Origin: an uncultured Verrucomicrobiales bacterium
Lineage (GTDB): Bacteria; Verrucomicrobiota; Verrucomicrobiia; Verrucomicrobiales; Akkermansiaceae
Direction: 5' to 3'
DNA: 25,470 bases
Assembly (NCBI GenBank): GCA_937916135.1
Contig: CALFTQ010000080.1
Span: forward strand, 1-25,470
The position numbers and the translations under genes are program-made. A model generated the notes under the pieces. That model searched no databases, had not been told where the DNA came from, and was given only the letters and a program-made list of their open reading frames with translations. Shown here piece after piece: positions 8,104-15,937 of this stretch; position 1 is the first letter of the stretch; every line of letters starts with the position of its first letter.

Positions 8104-8563
8104 GGCCACGGAATAACCCACCCGCCGCCCCCAGCCAGGCACCCTTGCTACGCAGGCGTGCCTGGCTTGACTGCGACTGCAGGTCGTGCGCATCGTAGGC
8201 GCCCTGGGAGCGGATGGTGTTGCCCTCCTGCAGGGCGGCATTGGTGCGGTTATTGATATCGTCCTCCAGGCGGGTGGCCAGGTCGCGCTCACGCACTGTA
8301 GCCGTGCCGGAGCTGAGGAGGCCGGAGGCCGCAGCATCAGCCCGGGCGGTGGCGAGCTGCATCTGCGCGTTGCGCTGCTCGCGGCGGTTATTCTCCAGGG
8401 CGGTGCGGGTGATGGCGCCGGCCTGGTTTTCGGCCAGGCGGCGGCGTTCGTCGGCAGCAGCATTGAAGGCGCGGGCCTGTTTGCGTTCGGCGGTGGCCTC
8501 CAGGGCCTTGCCCGCCACAGTAGCGGCGGTGGTCAGTATAGTTGCGGCAGTTGTAAATCCCAT
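8039..8563 (-). CDS. Phage virion/internal-structural-like protein, isolated
   Basis: The 174-residue protein begins with a small Ala/Thr-rich hydrophobic segment (MGFTTAATILTTAATVAGKA). A long Ala/Arg/Glu/Gln-rich alpha-helical region follows (about 20-150), with the sub-patterns AAASGLLSSGTATV and RSQGAYDAHDLQSQSSQARL, and then a Gly/Ser-rich tail containing GAWLGAAGGLFRGL. This layout (hydrophobic N-terminus, coiled helices, a central G-x-x-x-SGTA turn, an R-rich helix, a Gly-rich C-terminal segment) resembles small internal virion or tail-module proteins of tailed phages. No terminase, portal, capsid or integrase is nearby, so it may be a relic or a domesticated gene. The 65-bp tail-to-tail overlap with the ribbon-helix-helix gene falls in the low-complexity C-terminus. 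Confidence 0.55.
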   Translation of the reverse strand: MGFTTAATILTTAATVAGKALEATAERKQARAFNAAADERRRLAENQAGAITRTALENNRREQRNAQMQLATARADAAASGLLSSGTATVRERDLATRLEDDINNRTNAALQEGNTIRSQGAYDAHDLQSQSSQARLRSKGAWLGAAGGLFRGLSSVDWSSGRSGSSGSSATQA

Positions 8564-8638
8564 GTGCGGAGTTTTACACCTGAAACAGACAAAAGCGCCA
8601 GTACATTCTGCAAGGGGGTACCGCTTTGCATGCGGAAA

Positions 8639-9553
8639 TCACTTCTCCACCCCGCGGCGGTCAATGACCTTCACCGGCACCGGCAGGGGCATGGACAGGC
8701 CATCCACCACGCGCTCGCTCACACCATCGTCCATACCGCTGATGAAGAAGGTACACCCCAGCTCCGCATGCACCAGGGGAGCGCAGGCAATCTCACCATT
8801 CAGCAGAATGGCCAGACGCTCCTTTCCAAGGCGCATGCTGCGGGTGAGGCGGGTAAGCGTCTCGCCACCGCGGGCGGTGAGTTCCACATTGATATGCCCC
8901 CGGAGCACATCCGGCGAGGCGCGGTTCACCTCCAGCTCGGTCACCAGCATTTCCTCCTCTGCGGCGGCCTCCGGGCGCTGCACCACCATGTATTCATAGT
9001 AGCCGGAGCCATCCTCCGGTGAGACCACGCGGTGCTCCGCCAGCATGTAGCCGGGCAGCCGCAGACGAGCCGGCAAAGCCGGCATCTGCGGCGCAGCCGT
9101 GTTCAGCTCCGGGTGTTCCTCGTGTGCCACCACGGCCGTTTCATACGCCACCAGGAGCTCCTGCACCTCGCCATCGCGCACCAGCAGCTCGCTGTCCGGG
9201 TGCACACGGAGCAACTGCATGGAGGTGCGCTCATTCAGGACAGACTCAAGCTCATCCAGCGTTTCGGTGTATTCCTCCATAGTGGGTATGAGCCCGCTCT
9301 GCACCTGCACCAGAAAATGGCGACCGTCCCGCCGAACCTGCACCCCGCGCAACCCCACCAGCTCGCAGCGGTACTGAATGGCGGCCAGCATACGCTCCTC
9401 TTCGCGACCTGTTATCTCGCCCTCGCACTGCGGCTCCAGCACCAGCTCACGCGCGGGCATGGCAGTCTCCTGCGCCGCCGGTTCCGGGAGCTTCACTCCC
9501 GCAATCGGCGCCAGTGCAGTCAGAATACCCAGCAGCAGCGTAAGAAGAGACAT
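8639..9553 (-). CDS. Secreted SecD periplasmic-region paralogue without membrane channel
   Basis: The 304-residue protein has a signal peptide or anchor (MSLLTLLLGILTALAPIAG) and then aligns along its length with the periplasmic P1 region of the SecDF encoded divergently next door. Matching blocks include LRVHPDSELLV with LAVYPESERVI, YMVVQRPEAA with YMVLQKPYAA, VNRASPDVLRG with VSRAQPDYVRK, RSMRLGKERLAILLNGEIACAPLV with AMQIGRDRLAVVLNNQIKCAPVV, and FFISGMDDG with FNISGLNGKG. It has neither the DIRGGVEL motif nor any of the SecD/SecF transmembrane helices. It may be a free partner, regulator or chaperone-like duplicate of the export machinery; this is inference. A TAGAAT box six bases upstream fixes ATG 9553. 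Confidence 0.8.
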   Translation of the reverse strand: MSLLTLLLGILTALAPIAGVKLPEPAAQETAMPARELVLEPQCEGEITGREEERMLAAIQYRCELVGLRGVQVRRDGRHFLVQVQSGLIPTMEEYTETLDELESVLNERTSMQLLRVHPDSELLVRDGEVQELLVAYETAVVAHEEHPELNTAAPQMPALPARLRLPGYMLAEHRVVSPEDGSGYYEYMVVQRPEAAAEEEMLVTELEVNRASPDVLRGHINVELTARGGETLTRLTRSMRLGKERLAILLNGEIACAPLVHAELGCTFFISGMDDGVSERVVDGLSMPLPVPVKVIDRRGVEK

Positions 9554-9559
9554 GGAGCT

Positions 9560-9587
9560 ATTCTAACATGCCCAGCCATGAATGCAA
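9560..9587 (-). promoter_or_regulatory. Promoter of the SecD-paralogue gene
   Basis: Minus strand: TTGCAT (9587-9582), 16 bp, TAGAAT (9565-9560), six bases to ATG 9553. A leaderless transcript is predicted. Confidence 0.55.
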
Positions 9588-9640
9588 GGGAATTAATGCG
9601 CGCAAACACGCGCACGCGCATAAAATGACGTCCTGCGGAC

Positions 9641-9668
9641 TTGACGCAGAGCAAAAAACTGGCAGAAT
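9641..9668 (+). promoter_or_regulatory. secDF promoter
   Basis: TTGACG (9641-9646), 16 bp, CAGAAT (9663-9668). The start would fall near 9675, leaving a leader of about 16 nt before ATG 9692. The TTG of the -35 box is in frame with secDF and mimics an upstream start codon. Confidence 0.45.
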
Positions 9669-9691
9669 GGTGCGGTTCACCTATTAGCATC

Positions 9692-12229
9692 ATGTTCCAG
9701 TTCTTACAGAGCATCATTCACACACCGGCCTTCTACTTCATCGTGGGCATTCTGCTCATCGTGCTGTTTTTCTGGTATCTGGCAGCCGAGGAAGATAAGG
9801 TAAAGCGCAACGCGGGCACTTTCTTCATCATTGGTCTGTGCTCGTTCTCGTTGCTTTCGCTGTTCCTCAACGGCATGCATTACGGCATCGACATCCGCGG
9901 CGGTGTGGAGCTCACCCTGGAGGTGCAGCCCAAGCTGAATGACCACGGCGAAATGCAGCCCCCCACGCAGGAAGACATGCAGCAGGCCTGCGATATCCTG
10001 AATGAACGCCTGAACGCCACCGGCACCAGCGAAGTGCAGATTCTGCACTCCGGCAACAAGATTCTCATCCAGATTCCCCAGCAGGACAGCGACCCCGCCA
10101 AGAACAAGGAAAAGCTGGACGCCATGGTGAAGATGCTCACCAAGATGGCCAAGCTGGAACTTCTGGCCGTCTACCCCGAATCCGAACGCGTCATCGGCGA
10201 TGCTGATACCTACGAACTGATTCAGGCCTATGAGCAGAAGATGGATGCCTACAACGCCGAACTGGCCGCCGGTAACACCAAGGCCCGCAAGCCCGCCATG
10301 CCCCGCATCCCCTCCAAGTTCGGCCTGAATGACTACATGATTCTGCCCTACCCCCACATCAACGAGGAAACGGGCGAACCCGAGGTGGACAAGCACGGCC
10401 GCCCGGTGGTGGAATACATGGTGCTGCAGAAGCCCTATGCCGCCATGCAGAAGGACGTGTACATCACCGGCAAGGAAGTTTCCCGCGCCCAGCCGGACTA
10501 CGTGCGCAAGGGCTATGTGGACGTGGTGCTCAACCGCACCGGCGCTGACCGCATGGGCCGCCTGACCGGCGCCATGCAGATTGGCCGCGACCGCCTGGCC
10601 GTGGTGCTCAACAACCAGATCAAGTGCGCCCCGGTGGTGCAGGCCGTGCTTCACAAAGACTTCAACATCAGCGGTCTGAACGGCAAGGGCGAGCCGGAGG
10701 ATATCTCCAAGGCCCTGGCCAACCCGCTCTCCAGCGACCTGAAGGTGGAAGGCCGCAAGGACGTATCTGCCCAGCTGGGCCAGAGCGCACTGGAGCAGAG
10801 CGGCATCGCCGGTGCGGTAGGTCTGCTCGGCATCTTTGCCTTCTGCTACTGGTACTACCGCACCGCCGGCATGGTGGCCATGGTGGGCCTGACCTTCAAC
10901 GCCATTGCCCTGCTTGGCCTGATGAGTCTCTTCGGCTTCGTGCTCACCCTGCCGGGTATCGCCGGTATCGTGCTGACCATGGGTGTAGCCGTGGACGCCA
11001 ACGTGCTCATCTACGAACGCATGCGCGAAGAGCGCGCGGCGGGCCGTCCCTTCCTGGTCTGCCTGCGCCAGGCATACGAAAAAGCCTTCTCCGCCATCTG
11101 GGACTCCAACATCACCTCCCTTATCACCGCCGTCATCCTTTTCTGGATTGCAAGTGGTTCAATCAAAGGCTTTGCCGTGACCACGAGCGTGGGTATCATT
11201 ACATCGCTGATTGGTGCGGTGGTGGTCACCCGCGTGCTCTTCTTCTGGGCAGAGCACCTCGGTCTGCTCAAGGAATTCGCCTTCGCCCGCGCTCCCTTCC
11301 AGGGCAAAGTGTTTGATTTCATGAAATACCGCAAGCACGCCATGATTGGCTCCTCGGTCATCCTGCTAGCCGGTCTGGCTTACTCCGTGTTCGTGCGCGG
11401 TGAAAGTGCTCTGGGCGTGGACTTCATGGGCGGTTCCACCTCCACCTATGTGGTGCCCGCCGACTCCAAGCTCGACTACCAGCAGCTGGAAAACTATGTG
11501 GAGGGCATGAAGCTCTCCAAGAAGGCCACCACGCAGCAGTTCACCTCTGCTACGGATACCAGCATCAAGATCCGCTGCGCCAGCAAGGAAGAAGCCCAGC
11601 GCATTGACGCTGAGCTGCGTGCCAACGTGCCCGGCGTGAAGGAGCTCCAGGCTCCCTCTATTGAGGAAGTGAGTGCCGCCCTGGGTTCTGCCTTCTTCAA
11701 GACAGCCATCATCGCCCTGGCCGCCGGCATGCTCGGCATCACCATCTACCTGGCCATCCGCTTCGAATGGTCCTTCGCCATGGGTGCCTTCTTCTCCACC
11801 CTGCACGACGTGCTGGCCATCATCATCCTGGTGGTGGTCATGGGCACAGAGCTGAGCATCATCCACATCGGCGCCTTCCTCACCGTGGCCGGTTACTCCA
11901 TCAACGATACCATCGTGATTTACGACCGTATCCGCGAGCACCTGCGCCTGGCTGAACCCGGCGAAAAGCTGGTGGACATCATGAACGAGGCCATCAACTC
12001 CACGCTGTCCCGTACGCTGCTCACCTCGGGTTCCACCATCGCAGCGCTGATTTCCCTGCTGGCGCTGGGTGGCCCCTCCATGTGGGACTTCTCCATCACC
12101 ATGCTGCTGGGTATCTTCATCGGCACCTACTCCTCCATCTACATCGCTTCCCCCGTGGTTCTGTACTTCGACAAGCGCGGAGACCTCCGCAAGGAGCTGC
12201 AGGAAGCAGAGGATGCAGCCGGTGCCTAA
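9692..12229 (+). CDS. secDF: Fused protein-export membrane protein SecDF
   Basis: The 845-residue inner-membrane protein uses the proton motive force to help pull preproteins out of the SecYEG channel. The order is: two N-terminal helices, the conserved DIRGGVELTLEV motif (from about residue 67), a large P1 periplasmic region (about 80-355), the SecD six-helix block (about 365-540, containing GVAVDANVLIYERMREE with the key Asp near 434), a second GVDFMGGS motif (about 575), a smaller P4 domain, and the SecF helix block with YSINDTIVIYDRIREHLR. All key motifs of both halves are present. A longer TTG-started frame overlaps the -35 box, so ATG 9692 is chosen. A CbiX-like gene begins 18 bp after the stop. 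Confidence 0.97.
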   Translation: MFQFLQSIIHTPAFYFIVGILLIVLFFWYLAAEEDKVKRNAGTFFIIGLCSFSLLSLFLNGMHYGIDIRGGVELTLEVQPKLNDHGEMQPPTQEDMQQACDILNERLNATGTSEVQILHSGNKILIQIPQQDSDPAKNKEKLDAMVKMLTKMAKLELLAVYPESERVIGDADTYELIQAYEQKMDAYNAELAAGNTKARKPAMPRIPSKFGLNDYMILPYPHINEETGEPEVDKHGRPVVEYMVLQKPYAAMQKDVYITGKEVSRAQPDYVRKGYVDVVLNRTGADRMGRLTGAMQIGRDRLAVVLNNQIKCAPVVQAVLHKDFNISGLNGKGEPEDISKALANPLSSDLKVEGRKDVSAQLGQSALEQSGIAGAVGLLGIFAFCYWYYRTAGMVAMVGLTFNAIALLGLMSLFGFVLTLPGIAGIVLTMGVAVDANVLIYERMREERAAGRPFLVCLRQAYEKAFSAIWDSNITSLITAVILFWIASGSIKGFAVTTSVGIITSLIGAVVVTRVLFFWAEHLGLLKEFAFARAPFQGKVFDFMKYRKHAMIGSSVILLAGLAYSVFVRGESALGVDFMGGSTSTYVVPADSKLDYQQLENYVEGMKLSKKATTQQFTSATDTSIKIRCASKEEAQRIDAELRANVPGVKELQAPSIEEVSAALGSAFFKTAIIALAAGMLGITIYLAIRFEWSFAMGAFFSTLHDVLAIIILVVVMGTELSIIHIGAFLTVAGYSINDTIVIYDRIREHLRLAEPGEKLVDIMNEAINSTLSRTLLTSGSTIAALISLLALGGPSMWDFSITMLLGIFIGTYSSIYIASPVVLYFDKRGDLRKELQEAEDAAGA

Positions 12230-12247
12230 ACACACATTATCCCCGGC

Positions 12248-13102
12248 GTGAACCGCAAGCTCTTCCACTCTTTGCTTCTGCTCTGTGCCGCTGTGTTTGC
12301 GGCTGCCGTGTGGGGCTCCGTGGATTGCGGTGCGCGTCTGGACTCCTCCTCCCTCACCCCTGAGATGGAACACCATCTCAGGGGTCTTATTTACTTCCAT
12401 TTTGCGCTGGCCCAGCTGGCCGTGGCCGCCGCCATCATCCTGGTGTACTGTCATCACTGGAAATGGAAGCGTTACTATCTGATTGTCAGCTACAATGAGC
12501 GCGGGCTAGGGCTCAACCCGCCCGGCATCCGCATGCCGCAGCGGCGCGTCTGCCGCTGCCACCTGGGCAACCTGTCCACAGCACCGCTTCCGCCGCCCGG
12601 CGCACCGATTCTGGTGTACCCCATGTTCATGCTCAGTGGCACCAGCAGCGGCCGCAAGCTGGTGGAAGAGCTGCAGCAGGCCTACCGGCACTCAACCGTG
12701 CCGCCGCAGCTCTATTTCCAGCCCGTTCTGGGGGCCTCCCCCTGGCTGGCCGAGGCCGCCGCACGCTTCATCCGCCCGCAGCTGAATACCGATACGGCCG
12801 TGCTGGTGGTGGCGCACGACTCCACCCTGCCCGAGCCGCCGCCGGAGCCGGCCCTCTTCTGCCGCCGCCTGCGCGAGCTGCTGCCCGGCACCGAAATTAC
12901 CCTGGGTTACTTCAACCAGGTTCCCGCTGCGAGCGGTGTACTGCCACAGATGAAAGCCGCCCATGTGCTGGTGCTGCCCTTCCTGCTCACAGAGGGTATA
13001 CACACCAGCCGCGACCTTCCGACAGAGGCCGATGCCGCGGCCTGCGGCAAAACAATCACCAGGCTTCCTGCCCTGGCCCTGCTCCTCCACGACCCCGCAT
13101 GA
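12248..13102 (+). CDS. Membrane-anchored CbiX/SirB-type chelatase-like protein
   Basis: The 284-residue product has two N-terminal hydrophobic helices (about 5-22 and 48-68) and a soluble region with two chelatase-like halves. The first half has VYPMFMLSGTSSGRKLVEEL. The second has VLVVAHDSTLPEP (His about 190) and VLVLPFLLTEGIHTSRDLPTE (His about 251), matching the two metal-site histidines and the P-x-x-L-x-x-G-x-H loop of CbiX/SirB cobalt or iron chelatases. The first half lacks the AHGS-type His, so only one metal site may be active. The membrane anchor is unusual for the family. The GTG start lies 18 bp after secDF, and the stop overlaps the next gene by 4 bp (ATGA). Codons 37-46 form a perfect 12-bp hairpin. 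An alternative start is ATG 12365 inside that hairpin. Confidence 0.55.
   Translation: MNRKLFHSLLLLCAAVFAAAVWGSVDCGARLDSSSLTPEMEHHLRGLIYFHFALAQLAVAAAIILVYCHHWKWKRYYLIVSYNERGLGLNPPGIRMPQRRVCRCHLGNLSTAPLPPPGAPILVYPMFMLSGTSSGRKLVEELQQAYRHSTVPPQLYFQPVLGASPWLAEAAARFIRPQLNTDTAVLVVAHDSTLPEPPPEPALFCRRLRELLPGTEITLGYFNQVPAASGVLPQMKAAHVLVLPFLLTEGIHTSRDLPTEADAAACGKTITRLPALALLLHDPA
12357..12384 (+). other. Terminator-like 12-bp hairpin inside the coding region
   Basis: CCCCTGAGATGG (12357-12368) pairs exactly with CCATCTCAGGGG (12373-12384) around a four-base loop, and TCTTATTT follows. It looks like an intrinsic terminator or attenuator about 130 bp after the secDF stop, yet it lies within the open frame of the chelatase-like gene. 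Confidence 0.6.
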
Positions 13103-13365
13103 AACTCGCCCTCAAAGTAACCCCCGGTGCCAGGAAAAACGAAATCCTCGGCTGGGAGGATGATTATCCCCAGGTAGGCCGCGTGCTCAAAGTAAAGATT
13201 GCGGCGCCGCCTGTGGAAGGCAAAGCCAATAAGGAAATCGTCCTCTTCCTGGCCAAGGCTCTCGGGGTGACTAAATCATCCATTGAAGTCGTGCACGGCA
13301 CCAGCGGGCGCATCAAGCTGGTGGAAATCCCGGACAGCTGCGACCTGAGCCGGCTGGCAGATTAA
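13099..13365 (+). CDS. yggU: YggU/DUF167 family protein
   Basis: This 88-residue protein matches the small cytoplasmic DUF167/YggU family: an N-terminal MKLALKVTPGARKNEI strand, KVKIAAPPVEGKANKEIVLFLAKALGV (the family's core P-x-x-G-K-A-N motif), and SSIEVVHGTSGRIKLVEI. The function is unknown in all members. Its ATG overlaps the TGA of the chelatase-like gene (ATGA), which suggests translational coupling. A repeat element begins a few bases after the stop. Confidence 0.93.
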   Translation: MKLALKVTPGARKNEILGWEDDYPQVGRVLKVKIAAPPVEGKANKEIVLFLAKALGVTKSSIEVVHGTSGRIKLVEIPDSCDLSRLAD

Positions 13366-13369
13366 GCCC

Positions 13370-13551
13370 GGCAATGCGTTATACCCATTGGTGGAATTTG
13401 CCTCCCAAAGCTTGAAACAGAGAGCGATAAATTGAAGTTTGTCGTTGTCGGGGCACGGGACTTCAGTCCCGAAATAACGGTGCTTCCAATCGGGACTGAA
13501 GTCCCGTGCTCCGACAGAGTTCCCCCACAAATTCCCATTTATCGGGCAATG
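13370..13551. repeat. Palindromic dispersed repeat, copy 1
   Basis: The core 13437-13535 (99 bp) is identical to 21704-21802. It contains 22-bp inverted arms (one mismatch; about 13450-13471 and 13491-13512) around a 19-nt loop, and each arm is itself a small hairpin (CGGGACT/AGTCCCG). Outside the core, CGATAAAT (13425-13432) pairs with ATTTATCG (13537-13544). GGCAATG occurs at 13370-13376 and again directly after the right arm at 13545-13551, a possible target duplication. On the left, 48 bp lie between the direct repeat and the paired arm. There is no coding capacity; the element probably relies on an outside transposase. Confidence 0.75.
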
Positions 13552-13751
13552 GAGGGGGATCTATCAAAAATGTTGGTGATATGGCAGCGGCTCATAAATC
13601 ATGGGGCTGCGCGTGGGAAAATTTGCCGTTTGGAGCAGAATTATCTTGCAAAAATCACAAAGCAGGTTATGATGAGTATTGCAGAACAGTAGCGGCATTT
13701 GCTACGGGCTGCACAGAAAACCAACCAAACCAATAGAAAGAGGTAATAACC
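13552..13751 (+). other. hpf upstream region
   Basis: No gene is seen here. The stretch between repeat copy 1 and hpf carries a promoter (13646-13673), a leader of about 70 nt and the Shine-Dalgarno of hpf. Confidence 0.5.
13646..13673 (+). promoter_or_regulatory. hpf promoter
   Basis: TTGCAA (13646-13651), 16 bp, TATGAT (13668-13673). This leaves a ~70-nt leader that ends in AAAGAGGT about seven bases before the ATG, the clearest Shine-Dalgarno in the window and a contrast to the leaderless genes. Confidence 0.5.
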
Positions 13752-14348
13752 ATGCCGAGTGATACTAATATTACTGTTACGGGCCGTCATATTGAAGTGA
13801 CTGATGCCATCCGCGAGTTCGCTACGAAGAAGATTGAGGCCATCCATATCGATTACCCGAAGATTGTGGAAGCCCGCGTAGTGGTGGATGTACAGAAGGA
13901 GCGACAGATGGCCGAAATCGTGCTGTTCTGTGCCGATCACATAACCATCCAGGCATCTACCTCTTCCGAAGATCTGTACGCCGCCATCGACGAGACAATC
14001 ACGAAGATCATGCGCCGCATGCGCAAGCACAAGACCCGCCTCATGAAGCATTTCCGGCCGCACCGCTCCAAGAGCATCCGCAAGCTGGATGAAAAGGTAT
14101 ACGAGGAGGAAGTGCTGGACTACGATGTGGACACTGATGCCCCGGAAGATCCGAAGCCGGTGCGCATCTCCCGCGAGGGTTACGACCTGCGCACCATGTA
14201 CAAAGAAGATGCCATCATGGAGCTGGAAATCTCCGGCAAGCCCTTTGTGCTGTATCGCAATGCCCGCCGCAACGTGCTGCAGATTGTCTACCGCCTGTGC
14301 CCGGGCGAATACTCCATCATCGAGCTGGGCAACGAGCTGAAAGCATAA
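13752..14348 (+). CDS. hpf: Long ribosome hibernation-promoting factor
   Basis: The 198-residue product has the N-terminal S30AE domain (about 1-105: ITVTGRHIEVTDAIREFATKKI, ARVVVDVQKE, DLYAAIDETITKI, RRMRKHK) and, after an acidic linker, the C-terminal dimerisation domain (about 140-198: ISREGYDLRTMYKEDAIMEL, FVLYRNARRN, QIVYRLCPGEYSIIEL). Long HPF binds 30S subunits and pairs 70S ribosomes into inactive 100S dimers in stationary phase. AGAAAGAGGT precedes the ATG, so translation begins on a conventional leader. A strong terminator follows at 14381-14408. The gene is monocistronic. Confidence 0.95.
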   Translation: MPSDTNITVTGRHIEVTDAIREFATKKIEAIHIDYPKIVEARVVVDVQKERQMAEIVLFCADHITIQASTSSEDLYAAIDETITKIMRRMRKHKTRLMKHFRPHRSKSIRKLDEKVYEEEVLDYDVDTDAPEDPKPVRISREGYDLRTMYKEDAIMELEISGKPFVLYRNARRNVLQIVYRLCPGEYSIIELGNELKA

Positions 14349-14380
14349 GGTCAAACTCTCGTAAACTCTGGCAATTTTCC

Positions 14381-14412
14381 GGGCCGCACTCTGAGGAGTG
14401 CGGCCCGTTTTG
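14381..14412 (+). terminator. Intrinsic terminator of hpf
   Basis: CGGGCCGCACTC (14381-14392) and GAGTGCGGCCCG (14397-14408) form a perfect 12-bp stem with a four-base loop, followed by TTTT. Confidence 0.9.
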
Positions 14413-14491
14413 CAGGACATCTGACAGGAGGGGGAGAGGAATGAAAAGCACCCGCATTCACAAGCGCTGCCGAAAAGGCGGAAGGGGCGTC

Positions 14492-15922
14492 TTACTTCTT
14501 TTCCATCACCATCTTGCCGGAGCATTCGTACCAGTGGTCGTTGCACTGGGCGCGGAAGCGAACCTCCACCCTGCCCTTCAGGGTGCGGGGCACCTTGAAC
14601 TCCACGGACTTGGTGTTCACATTCTCGGGCGTCGTGGCATCCGCCACGTGCTTACCGTTGGCATAAAGCTTGTAGGCGCGGGTCACCATACTGCCATTCA
14701 GAATGGGCTGCAGGGAGAACACATAGGTGCCCGGCCCCTTCATGGAGGAACTCACATTCACGCGCCACTCCTTCTCAAAACCAAAAGTCTGGTGTTCGCG
14801 GTCGTAGTAAGGCTCCTCGAACTCGTAGTAAACGGAATCATCCCAGTAGCGCACCCAGCGGGCAGCACCCTTGCCATACTCACTGGCGGGGTCAATCTCG
14901 ACCACGCGGCGGTAACACTCCAGCATCTTCTGCCGGGCCTGGGCGTCCTTGGTGGCAACATGCTGCTCGCGGTAAACATAGGCCAGGCCGGAGTTCCACT
15001 GCTGCAGCAAGTCCGTATTCATGGGATGGGCTGCCAGCACCTTCTGCACAAAGGCCAGAGCCTCCGCGAACTTCCGCTGAGCTCCCTTGAACCTGGCATC
15101 GGCCCCCTTGCCGCCATTCAGCACGGCGTTAATCTCATCATACATGCCCATGTGGTCCATGCCGTAGAGGTAGCGGTACATGGTCTTGTGCTCCGGGTCC
15201 TTCTCGTTCAGAATCTTCCTGAGGGCATGATTGCGCATGGCATCCGCATAGGGCATCATGGCCAGTGCCTCGCCGGCAGCCCGGGCACCCTCCACACCGG
15301 CGGTGCTGCGAGCCTTTGCCACCAAGGCCATATACTCGGGCATGCGGTTCAGGGTGCGCTGCACAGCGGCTTCCATGGCCGCCGCTGTGAGCACAGCCTT
15401 CCCCTGGTAAACAGCCAGCAAGGTATCATCCGGTGCCAGCAGCACGGCCACGGGCAGGTTCATGAAGGCTCCGGTGGGCAGCAGCTTCTCACGCTCCGAT
15501 AACTGAGGCACGGCCCCGCTGTGTTCATTAATCTGACCGATGATGACCGGCAGATTACGGTCAGCAAGCTTGTTCCATTCAGCGGCCAGTTCATCCGTAT
15601 TTTTCTGCCAGTCGGAGCCATACCACAGAATGAGCGCAGGGCGGTTCTCGGCCCTGGCCTGGGCGCGGGCATCCATATTAGCCGGGAAAGCCATAGGGCT
15701 GATAACCGGCGCCACCGTGGCCGGGGCAACCAGATCCGCAGCAGATACCTGTCGGGCAGCTTCCGGTGCAGTCAGCGCTGCTGCGGCTTTCTTCATTTCC
15801 ACGGAAAGCTTATCCCACTCCACCTTGCCGGGGGTACCAGGAGGCACCACATCGGGCATGAAGTAGCACACGGAGACACCAGTCACTGCCAGCAGCAGTA
15901 ATAATCCCAGAAATTTCTTCAT
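14492..15922 (-). CDS. Exported protein with thioredoxin-like fold lacking CxxC
   Basis: The 476-residue protein has a classic signal peptide or anchor (MKKFLGLLLLLAVTGVSVCYF). Residues about 93-175 resemble a thioredoxin-like domain (RPALILWYGSDWQKNTDELAAEW, then VAVLLAPDDTLLAVYQGK), but WYGSDWQ stands where WCxxC would be, so no disulphide chemistry is expected. A helical, TPR-like middle follows (FAEALAFVQKVLAAHP, MLECYRRVVEIDPAS). The C-terminal ~110 residues look like a beta-sandwich (TYVFSLQPILNGS, KSVEFKVPRTLKGRVEVRFRA) that may bind a ligand. It starts 15 bp after the larger exported protein and is surely in its operon. The function is unknown. Confidence 0.6.
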   Translation of the reverse strand: MKKFLGLLLLLAVTGVSVCYFMPDVVPPGTPGKVEWDKLSVEMKKAAAALTAPEAARQVSAADLVAPATVAPVISPMAFPANMDARAQARAENRPALILWYGSDWQKNTDELAAEWNKLADRNLPVIIGQINEHSGAVPQLSEREKLLPTGAFMNLPVAVLLAPDDTLLAVYQGKAVLTAAAMEAAVQRTLNRMPEYMALVAKARSTAGVEGARAAGEALAMMPYADAMRNHALRKILNEKDPEHKTMYRYLYGMDHMGMYDEINAVLNGGKGADARFKGAQRKFAEALAFVQKVLAAHPMNTDLLQQWNSGLAYVYREQHVATKDAQARQKMLECYRRVVEIDPASEYGKGAARWVRYWDDSVYYEFEEPYYDREHQTFGFEKEWRVNVSSSMKGPGTYVFSLQPILNGSMVTRAYKLYANGKHVADATTPENVNTKSVEFKVPRTLKGRVEVRFRAQCNDHWYECSGKMVMEKK

Positions 15923-15937
15923 AGCAGCAAGAGAAGG

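Noticed and set aside
14297..15502. 401-codon frame opposite the thioredoxin-like exported protein
   Set aside because: It starts inside hpf and runs through the hpf terminator; its composition is that of an antisense shadow.
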